Of a DNA stretch of 5,239 nt, positions 1 through 3,862 are shown one piece after another. The stretch lies in NCBI GenBank assembly GCA_015655565.1, contig JAATEU010000270.1:1-5239 (forward strand), read 5' to 3'. The first letter of the stretch is position 1; each line of letters begins with the position of its first letter. A program made the translations under genes and the position numbers. A model generated the notes under the pieces. It worked only from the letters and a program-made list of their open reading frames with translations. It searched no databases and had not been told where the DNA came from. Source of the DNA: Clostridiales bacterium. GTDB lineage: Bacteria > Bacillota > Clostridia > Lachnospirales > Lachnospiraceae.

Positions 1-28
1 AGATAGGTAATATAAATTAAACTTACAG

Positions 29-59
29 TTGACATGGAATGTACTCAATAGGTTATTCT
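29..59 (+). promoter_or_regulatory. MerR-type promoter with operator dyad
   Basis: A -35 box TTGACA (29-34) and a -10 box TATTCT (54-59) are separated by 19 bp. This over-long spacer is the hallmark of promoters that MerR-family proteins activate by distorting the DNA. The dyad TTGA...TCAA (29-48), with inner arms ACAT (32-35) and ATGT (39-42), lies in the spacer where a MerR dimer would bind. It precedes the merR-like gene, so autoregulation is the natural reading. The sequence is seen directly; the regulatory role is inferred from the family. Confidence 0.75.
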
Positions 60-83
60 TAAAACAAATAGGAGTGATTAACA

Positions 84-332
84 ATGACATATTCAGCCAG
101 TGAAGTTGCCAAAAAATTAGAGTTGTCGAAAGACACTCTGCGCTATTATGAAAAAGAGGGGCTTATACCTCCGTATGTATCATTATTGGTAAACAGCGGC
201 GGTGAATCCATTCCAGAAAGACGAGACTTACTTTTGGAACACAAAACATTTCTCATGGAAAAGATTCTGACTTATCAAAATTTGCTTCATCTGATTGAAA
301 AGAAAAACGGTGGTGGCCGCTGGACTGTATAA
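84..332 (+). pseudogene. MerR-family regulator remnant, internally deleted and 3' truncated
   Basis: The 82-residue product starts at an ATG with AGGAG (70-74) 9 nt upstream. Residues 1-30 are a typical MerR helix-turn-helix, including DTLRYYEKEGL (17-27). Normal relatives continue through the wing and second helix pair (roughly 35-40 residues) before the dimerisation helix. Here residue 30 (PP) joins directly to YVSLLVNSGGESIPERRD and the coiled-coil start (31-74), so the wing region is missing in frame. After LIEKK (70-74) the family sequence stops and is replaced by NGGGRWTV, which comes from the neighbouring mobile-element DNA. The C-terminal half of the dimerisation and effector region is therefore lost. 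It most resembles the AdhR/NmlR-like subgroup, whose members respond to aldehydes or oxidative stress. A working regulator is unlikely. Family assignment is firm; the deletion size is estimated from memory of the family. Confidence 0.85.
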
Positions 333-603
333 TAAAATGCTTGTGTTTTCATCTAAAATTCTACCATCAAGCGTAATCAACTCGTGTACTAAAATGATGT
401 TAAAATCCAATAACCGCTCAACATCATAATAAAAAAACCGTTGTTGCGGCGGCTGGATAGTTGTGCAATAAGCAGGAAAAGGTGGCCAAACGGCGGTTCA
501 GACGAGCCGCCATTTAGCACATTCCTCAAAATGGCGGGCGTATTTTTTTATTTCGGGGAATGGCAAAAAATTTCAAGTCAAAAGAAAGCGAGGAAAAAAC
601 TCT
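333..603. other. Mobile-element-derived intergenic segment, no confident gene
   Basis: This stretch separates the merR remnant from the Maff2 fragment and holds no gene I recognise. On the minus strand one frame is open from about 497 down to 228, with no ATG and no family match; its left part is simply antisense to merR. A 29-codon minus-strand ORF (513-424) has an ATG with GAGGA 9 nt upstream but no known homologue. The plus strand contains several GC-rich inverted repeats (492-537) ending in a terminator. It probably arrived with the conjugative-element fragment that carries Maff2. Confidence 0.4.
507..549 (+). terminator. Intrinsic terminator upstream of Maff2
   Basis: CCGCCATTT (507-515) pairs perfectly with AAATGGCGG (529-537) around a 13-nt loop, followed by a run of seven T (543-549). 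This is a standard rho-independent terminator. An upstream arm GGCGG (492-496) can instead pair with CCGCC (507-511), which would break the terminator stem, so the arrangement looks like an attenuator. Confidence 0.6.
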
Positions 604-783
604 ATGGATTTTTTCAATTCGTCGGTGGATATGCAAACCCTGGTAATCGCGCTTGGCGCGGGTTTGGCAATCTGGGGCGTTATCAATCTTTTGGAGAGCT
701 ACGGTTCAGATGACCCCGCGACGATGAGTAGGGTGTATAGGGAAGCAAACACCAAACATCAAAATAATGCGATAGGCAGCTAA
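604..783 (+). pseudogene. Maff2-family mobile-element protein, truncated
   Basis: The product is 59 residues, starting at ATG 604 with an AGGA-type ribosome binding site about 12 nt upstream. Residues 1-39 match the Maff2 family: a short amphipathic start (MDFFNSSVDM), one hydrophobic segment at about 12-30 (TLVIALGAGLAIWGVINLL), then the family's LLE-YGSDDP stretch. Maff2 proteins are small membrane proteins of unknown role encoded in the transfer modules of Tn1549-like integrative conjugative elements, usually next to the VirD4/TraG and TrbL-like genes. Normally the chain continues with a GAKSQG-type motif and a second hydrophobic segment. Here that is lost after DDPA and replaced by about 20 unrelated residues (TMSRVYREANTKH...) up to the stop. 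No TraG or TrbL coding sequence is seen beside it, so it is a stranded fragment. Confidence 0.75.
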
Positions 784-790
784 CAGAGAA

Positions 791-820
791 GGGGCTGTAT
801 CATAAGTCCCTTTGACTATT
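791..820. mobile_element. Possible insertion-sequence terminus remnant
   Basis: The sequence starting GGGGCTGTATCATAAGTCCC resembles terminal inverted repeats of IS1182-like elements, which often begin G(G/A)GGCTGT. It lies exactly where the Maff2 fragment and the 3' end of mobC meet, and the last codons of the mobC frame run through it. No matching opposite end, transposase or target duplication is visible in the window, so only a solo end would remain. Identification is by resemblance and is tentative. Confidence 0.4.
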
Positions 821-1180
821 AAAAAACCAAAAGGTATCTAAAGATAGAATAAGCAGTTGACAAATATTCGAACTAACGGAATACTGTTCCCATAGCTCGG
901 CATAGCTTTTTTGAAGATCCATAATTTCACCTTTATAGGAATTGTTGGCCTGTGCGTACTTCGCTATTTGAGCAAGATTATTTACACATCGGCGTTGTAG
1001 GGATATGAGTTCTTTTGAGGGAGTAATGTCAATATTTACGGCATATCCATAAACTTCCATTTTGCGAAGAAAGGCACTTTGGTTATGGATATCTAATTTT
1101 TTCATACGCTCCTGCATGGTGGCTAATTCGTCACTGTTTACCATGATATGTAACCGCAAATTGTGCTTTCTTTTTAGCAT
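800..1180 (-). CDS. mobC: MobC-like relaxosome accessory protein
   Basis: The preferred start is the ATG at 1180, because GGAGG (1190-1194) lies 9 nt upstream; the frame is open further upstream to 1546 but that part is antisense to another gene. The 126-residue product has an N-terminal ribbon-helix-helix-like segment (HNLRLHIMVNSDELATMQERMKKL) and then the mobilisation-protein signature with AFLRKMEVYGYAV and the downstream helix ISLQRRCVNNLAQIAKYAQ. These are typical of MobC proteins, which bind oriT and help a MOB-type relaxase to nick DNA during transfer of plasmids and conjugative elements. The relaxase gene would normally follow, but downstream lie an IS-like end and the Maff2 fragment instead. 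The last 13 or so residues (DTFWFFNSQRDL) come from that junction and are probably not native. It may still be translated, but has no partner here. Confidence 0.75.
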   Translation of the reverse strand: MLKRKHNLRLHIMVNSDELATMQERMKKLDIHNQSAFLRKMEVYGYAVNIDITPSKELISLQRRCVNNLAQIAKYAQANNSYKGEIMDLQKSYAELWEQYSVSSNICQLLILSLDTFWFFNSQRDL

Positions 1181-1198
1181 AACATTGGGCCTCCAATT

Positions 1199-1240
1199 CC
1201 ATAAACTTATTATCTGATTTTGCCTTATTTTATGGGGGTA
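1199..1240. other. Candidate oriT remnant upstream of mobC
   Basis: CCATAAA (1199-1205) and TTTATGG (1229-1235) form a 7-bp inverted repeat, and CTTATT occurs directly at 1206-1211 and 1224-1229. A G-run (GGGGGTATA, 1234-1242) follows on the plus strand. Inverted repeats next to a nick site directly upstream of mobC and the relaxase gene are typical of oriT in these elements. The position and repeats are seen; the oriT role is an inference. Confidence 0.3.
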
Positions 1241-1283
1241 TATATTCATCTGTTGGCTGTCTATCATGTGACTTAATTGCATA

Positions 1284-1846
1284 ATGCCTTTTTCTATTCT
1301 GCCAATTACAGATTTTCTACATATTAAAGATATTGCAGTAGATACAGAAAGTGCTGATCGGGCCGTCAATAAGTATTCGACTGAAAGTACAAACAATAAT
1401 TCAAGTAGTGTTAACGGAAAGCAGGAAATAAAGCCAATTGAAAGCGATATTCTTAATGAAATGGAAAATCTATTTGCTAATACAGTTACAAACATTGCAA
1501 CTGTATTTTCTAATGAACAATATAAAATTCCTGCGATTATAACCAATTCCGCAGATATGGCAATATAACTACTCCAAACGGTAATGGTTGGTATCTAAGT
1601 CTAGGACAAGTAATCAGCCTTTCATTTCAATTAGATTTAGGTACGGAATCTGGTTCGGGCAATAATGGCAGTGTTGTTGAGATTGGTTACATATTGAACG
1701 GCTCTATGCACATAGTTGAAGCTGTGAAAAGTATTGATTTTTCGGCTGAGATTCCAATTATGGAAGATGGAGAATACTTTTTATACACAACTAATCTGGT
1801 ATCAGGGTATCAGATACTTAAAGATGGTATAATAACCACATATTAA
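1284..1846 (+). pseudogene. Unrecognised protein gene, frameshifted, probably 5' truncated
   Basis: Two reading frames together read like one protein of about 187 residues. The first (1284-1568) gives 94 residues, with a Ser/Asn-rich linker at about 35-44 (ESTNNNSSSV) followed by an acidic stretch and IATVFSNEQYK. It stops at 1566-1568. A second frame, open from 1526 and convincing from about 1560 to the TAA at 1844, continues with TTPNGNGWYLSLGQ, LGTESGSGNNGSVVEIGY and EDGEYFLYTTNLVSGYQ. A single base lost between about 1526 and 1568 would join them. There is no ribosome binding site before the ATG at 1284 and no signal peptide, so the true 5' end is probably missing. The Gly/Asn/Ser-rich, beta-strand-like C-terminal half suggests an extracellular or cell-surface protein, but I do not recognise the family. 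Confidence 0.6.
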
Positions 1847-1882
1847 AAAGCTAAATATAGCTAAAAAAATTTATTAGATATC

Positions 1883-1911
1883 TTGACAACTACGGTATAC
1901 GGTCGTATAAC
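1883..1911 (+). promoter_or_regulatory. Strong promoter with embedded TetR-type palindrome
   Basis: TTGACA (1883-1888) and TATAAC (1906-1911) are spaced by 17 bp, close to the sigma-A consensus. Within the spacer and -10 box lies the palindrome ATACG-GT-CGTAT (1897-1908), a form typical of TetR/AcrR-family operators. A repressor bound here would block RNA polymerase directly. A good ribosome binding site (AAAGGAG, 1927-1933) follows, but the gene it served is only a stub. No tetR gene is present in the window. Confidence 0.65.
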
Positions 1912-1940
1912 ATGTGAAAAAATTTGAAAGGAGCACCCCA

Positions 1941-1964
1941 ATGAAAAAAGTTCTATTTCCATGA
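1941..1964 (+). pseudogene. Seven-codon stub behind a full promoter and RBS
   Basis: An ATG at 1941 lies 7 nt after AAAGGAG and encodes only MKKVLFP before TGA. The start MKKVLF is common in flavodoxin-like NAD(P)H/FMN reductases, which TetR-type regulators often control, so this may be the first codons of such a gene whose body was deleted. Alternatively, one extra A in the run at 1944-1949 knocked the start out of the frame that continues to 2064. Both readings make it a dead gene start. Confidence 0.4.
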
Positions 1965-1965
1965 A

Positions 1966-2064
1966 TGGTTTTATAAGGAGTATACAATTATATATGAAAT
2001 CGTGGATAATGTAGTATTAATCCACGAGGTACATAATCAGAAGAAATACTTTATCAGTCCATAA
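1966..2064 (+). pseudogene. Possible RelE/ParE-type toxin C-terminal fragment
   Basis: The frame ending at TAA 2062-2064 reads WFYKEYTIIYEIVDNVVL followed by IHEVHNQKKYFISP. The pattern of a Tyr-rich strand, YEI, acidic turn, hydrophobic strand and then a basic H-x-x-K/R-like tail resembles the last two beta strands of RelE/ParE-fold ribonuclease or gyrase toxins. The N-terminal half and any antitoxin are absent. The frame extends back to a stop at 1942, and removing one A from the run at 1944-1949 would connect it to ATG 1941 as a 40-residue product. The match is short and rests on pattern alone. Confidence 0.3.
2000..2027. repeat. Inverted repeat, 8-bp arms
   Basis: TCGTGGAT (2000-2007) and ATCCACGA (2020-2027) are perfect inverted copies around a 12-nt loop. 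It lies inside the toxin-like fragment and is not followed by a T-run, so it is not a terminator. It could be an operator-like dyad or chance. Confidence 0.5.
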
Positions 2065-2083
2065 AAAGAGATTAATTTGGTAT

Positions 2084-2136
2084 TTACACGACTCTTACAC
2101 GATTTGAATAAGCCGTTAAAAAAAGCCGTTACACGA
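2084..2136 (+). repeat. Three copies of TTACACGA
   Basis: TTACACGA occurs at 2084-2091, 2095-2102 and 2129-2136. The first two are exactly 11 bp apart, about one helical turn, and the third is 34 bp after the second, close to three turns. The third copy overlaps the left arm and loop of the long hairpin. Such phased repeats can be binding sites for an integrase, an excisionase or a regulator; no such gene is nearby. Confidence 0.5.
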
Positions 2137-2168
2137 CGAGAGCTGCGTAACGGCTTTTTTTAACGGTT
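2111..2168. terminator. Very long bidirectional terminator-like hairpin
   Basis: Bases 2111-2132 pair with 2147-2168 across 22 positions, with a single G-T wobble, around a 14-nt loop. The core is seven A, GCCGTTAC / GTAACGGC, seven T, so it would work as an intrinsic terminator on both strands. Each arm contains AGCCGTTA or its complement twice, 13 bp apart. It insulates the gene fragments on its two sides. It is longer than a typical terminator. Confidence 0.8.
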
Positions 2169-2221
2169 AACAACTAAGCTGCTTATCTGATAAAAAAGTT
2201 AAATAATTTTGGAATAAGCTC

Positions 2222-2410
2222 TTGCAAAACAATTACGAGACGCTAAAGCAACCTGGAGCCGAAGTTTATTCTGTTTCTACAGATACCCGTTATACACATA
2301 AGGCATGGCACGATAGTTCGGAAGCCATTTGCAAAATAACCTATGTCATGATTGGAGATCCTTCTCACGCCATTTCCCGCAATTTTGACGTACTGATTGA
2401 AAAAGCATAA
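2222..2410 (+). pseudogene. ahpC: ahpC fragment (alkyl hydroperoxide reductase C)
   Basis: The frame encodes about 62 residues that match the middle of the typical 2-Cys peroxiredoxin AhpC: NYETLKQ, then [43 protein letters not shown]. This corresponds to about residues 53-115 of E. coli AhpC. Full-length AhpC (about 187 residues) reduces peroxides with electrons from AhpF. The fragment begins just after where the VCPTE motif with the peroxidatic cysteine should be, and ends (EKA, stop) before the conserved RATF arginine and the resolving-cysteine VCPA motif. It cannot be active. The apparent start is a TTG without a ribosome binding site, in frame with foreign sequence back to a stop at 2204. 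AAAGGAG (2409-2415) follows the stop, as it would before ahpF, but only a 13-15-codon ORF follows. Confidence 0.85.
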
Positions 2411-2438
2411 AGGAGAATATGGAAATGGAATATTTATC

Positions 2439-2498
2439 ATGTTTTGGAACAAAAATAATAATATAACACAAAAAGTTATCTGGTTTACCGGCCTGAGA
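2439..2498 (+). pseudogene. Possible APS kinase (cysC) start fragment
   Basis: From ATG 2439 the frame reads MFWNKNNNITQKVIWFTGL and then diverges (REDRNN...), running on to a stop at 2562-2564 inside the lacI 3' end. KVIWFTGL is exactly the strand that precedes the P-loop GLSGSGKST in adenylylsulfate kinases, and NIT is common just before it. The P-loop and everything after are absent. The match covers only about ten residues, so chance is possible, but it fits the run of truncated genes here. Confidence 0.3.
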
Positions 2499-2528
2499 GA
2501 AGATAGGAATAATAGCTGTTTTACTTTA

Positions 2529-3545
2529 TTATACTGCCTGCATGGTGCTGGCTCTTACCTTTAGGATGGGATTAAGCTTCACATGCTCAAATTCTATATT
2601 CGGAATCTTCATCAAATCCAGCATCCCTTTTACAACATAATCTGCAATCTGGGTTACCGGCTGGGCAACGGTGGTTAATGGCGGCTGAATAATATCGGAT
2701 AGTACGATATTATCGACCCCGATTACCGACAGGTCACCCGGAATAGACAGATTATAATTACGGCATTCTTTGTAAATCCCATAGGCAATCATATCATTAA
2801 ATGCAAAAATGGCGGTCACATTCTGCCCTAATAAATCGGGTAATGCCTTGATTCCGCATTCAATGGACAGGGAGTCACAAAACAGCAGGTTCGGGTCTGG
2901 GGTAAGCTTGCGCTCCTTAAGTGCTGTCCTGTATCCTTCATAGCGGCTGGAATTAACATTCAGATTGATGGAACCGGAAGCACAGCCGATCCTTGTATGG
3001 CCCAAATCCAGCAAGTGATTGGTTGCCAGGTAACCAATCAGTTTTTGGTCTACCTCAACCGAATAATGATTCCGTTCGTCTGCAACACGGTCCACGTATA
3101 TAATGGGGATATCGATGCTATGTATTAGTTTCTGGCATTTGGCTGTTTCTTCCTCGTCTTCAAAATCCAATTGGGCTAAAATAATGCCGTCGACACATCG
3201 GTCGGAAAAAATACGCAGATATTCGCGCGTGATTTTGGCGTTTCCGCTAGTGTTTCCAATGATCACATTAATATTCTTTTGCCTTAGTTTAATCTCAATT
3301 TGATTGGAAAGCGTGGCAAAAAAAGGATTGGTAGAATCCGGAAGTATAAGGCCGATTGTATTGGTGGTATTGGTAACAAGCCCAACGGCAAGCTGGTTTG
3401 GCCTATAGTGCAGTTCTTCAACTGCCCTCATTACTTTTTCCCTGGTATCCTTAGAGATGGGGACCGGTTTATTATTTATGATAAAGGATACTGTGGAGGG
3501 AGAAACTCCGGCGGCTTTTGCTACATCTTTGATGGTTGCTCTCAT
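2529..3545 (-). CDS. LacI-family transcriptional regulator
   Basis: The 338-residue product is full length for the family. Residues 4-25 form the helix-turn-helix (TIKDVAKAAGVSPSTVSFIIN), with P16, S17 and F21 at the positions that set operator specificity in LacI (Tyr17, Gln18, Arg22) and PurR. The hinge helix (49-57, PNQLAVGLV) keeps the minor-groove Leu56, which favours a central CG in the operator. Residues 63-338 are the periplasmic-binding-protein-like effector domain, with DSTNPFF (70-76), FNDMIAYG and GVDN-PPLTTVAQP; the usual GxDD is GVDN. The start ATG has AAAGGA (3556-3561) 10 nt upstream. It is divergent from the bmp operon and an operator-like site overlaps its own promoter, so it probably represses both. 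The effector cannot be read from sequence; a nucleoside or its sugar is a reasonable guess from the neighbour. Confidence 0.93.
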   Translation of the reverse strand: MRATIKDVAKAAGVSPSTVSFIINNKPVPISKDTREKVMRAVEELHYRPNQLAVGLVTNTTNTIGLILPDSTNPFFATLSNQIEIKLRQKNINVIIGNTSGNAKITREYLRIFSDRCVDGIILAQLDFEDEEETAKCQKLIHSIDIPIIYVDRVADERNHYSVEVDQKLIGYLATNHLLDLGHTRIGCASGSINLNVNSSRYEGYRTALKERKLTPDPNLLFCDSLSIECGIKALPDLLGQNVTAIFAFNDMIAYGIYKECRNYNLSIPGDLSVIGVDNIVLSDIIQPPLTTVAQPVTQIADYVVKGMLDLMKIPNIEFEHVKLNPILKVRASTMQAV

Positions 3546-3562
3546 TCTAATTCATTCCTTTC

Positions 3563-3578
3563 ATTAAAACGATATAAT
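3563..3578. promoter_or_regulatory. LacI-type operator at the lacI promoter
   Basis: ATTAAAACGATATAAT matches the perfect palindrome at 3745-3760 in 14 of 16 positions, with an identical left half. It lies immediately downstream of the lacI -10 box, across the expected transcription start, where bound repressor would shut off lacI. This suggests autoregulation. Confidence 0.6.
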
Positions 3579-3579
3579 A

Positions 3580-3608
3580 ATTTTAGTATATTTTTGAAAA
3601 TTAGTCAA
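3580..3608 (-). promoter_or_regulatory. lacI promoter
   Basis: Read on the minus strand, TTGACT (3608-3603) and TAAAAT (3585-3580) are separated by 17 bp, each one base from the sigma-A consensus. Transcription would start near 3573, giving a leader of roughly 28 nt before the lacI ATG. Confidence 0.7.
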
Positions 3609-3655
3609 TAAGAATAAAATTATTTACACATTAAATATAAAAAAAAGATTTATAC

Positions 3656-3685
3656 TTGACAAAAATAGTGCAAATATGATATTAT
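3656..3685 (+). promoter_or_regulatory. bmp operon promoter
   Basis: TTGACA (3656-3661) and TATTAT (3680-3685) are 18 bp apart, and TGA just before the -10 gives an extended -10 element. The expected start is near 3692. A symmetric site ATTTA-AGCGA-TAAAT (3684-3698) overlaps the -10 and the start point. Confidence 0.7.
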
Positions 3686-3691
3686 TTAAGC

Positions 3692-3862
3692 GATAAATGA
3701 CGAGGATAAGTAAAATGTACCAAGTCATTTTAATTTTTTGGTTTATTAAAACGTTTTAATGATTTTGCATTACCAAAAAAATATTGAAAAGGAGGGCGGA
3801 GAATAAGGACGTTTTGGTTTTAGAAAGCAAATTGCAGGCAATATTAGATGATGGAGGTTTAT
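3692..3862 (+). other. Long untranslated leader of the bmp operon
   Basis: About 170 nt separate the predicted start of transcription from the bmp ATG. The leader contains an AT-rich hairpin TAAAATG/CATTTTA (3711-3717, 3726-3732) followed by TTTTTT, an alternative pairing AAATGAC/GTCATTT (3695-3701, 3724-3730), the 16-bp palindrome (3745-3760), a flanking 9-bp inverted repeat (3734-3742, 3772-3780), and a perfect AAAGGAGG (3788-3795) with no start codon at normal distance. No known riboswitch class is clear, and no purine-riboswitch core was seen. Confidence 0.5.
3745..3760. promoter_or_regulatory. LacI-type operator, perfect 16-bp palindrome
   Basis: ATTAAAACGTTTTAAT is its own reverse complement and has the central CG expected for LacI/PurR-family proteins that carry Leu56 in the hinge. 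Its core AAACGTTT is the same as in the PurR operator. It sits about 55-70 bp downstream of the bmp start point, so repression would be by roadblock or by looping to the site at 3563-3578 (centres 182 bp apart). Confidence 0.7.

Noticed and set aside
228..497. Minus-strand open frame reading LLDFNIILVHELITLDGR
   Set aside because: Looks protein-like in 330-420, but has no start codon, no family I can name, and its left end is antisense to merR codons; kept only as part of the segment description.
441..713. 90-codon plus-strand frame overlapping the Maff2 start
   Set aside because: It passes through the terminator hairpin, has no family resemblance, and overlaps the recognised Maff2 frame.
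1181..1546. N-terminal extension of the mobC frame (122 residues upstream of the chosen start)
   Set aside because: It is antisense to the coding frame at 1284-1568, has no MobC similarity, and the ATG at 1180 has a proper ribosome binding site.
2243..2452. 69-codon minus-strand frame over ahpC
   Set aside because: Shadow of the ahpC fragment, which has clear family similarity on the other strand.
3103..3611. Plus-strand frames of 66 and 103 codons inside and beyond lacI
   Set aside because: Antisense to the full-length LacI-family gene and its promoter; no similarity and no ribosome binding sites.
3692..3862. Purine riboswitch in the bmp leader
   Set aside because: Expected for some nucleoside transporters, but the three-way-junction core sequences are not present.
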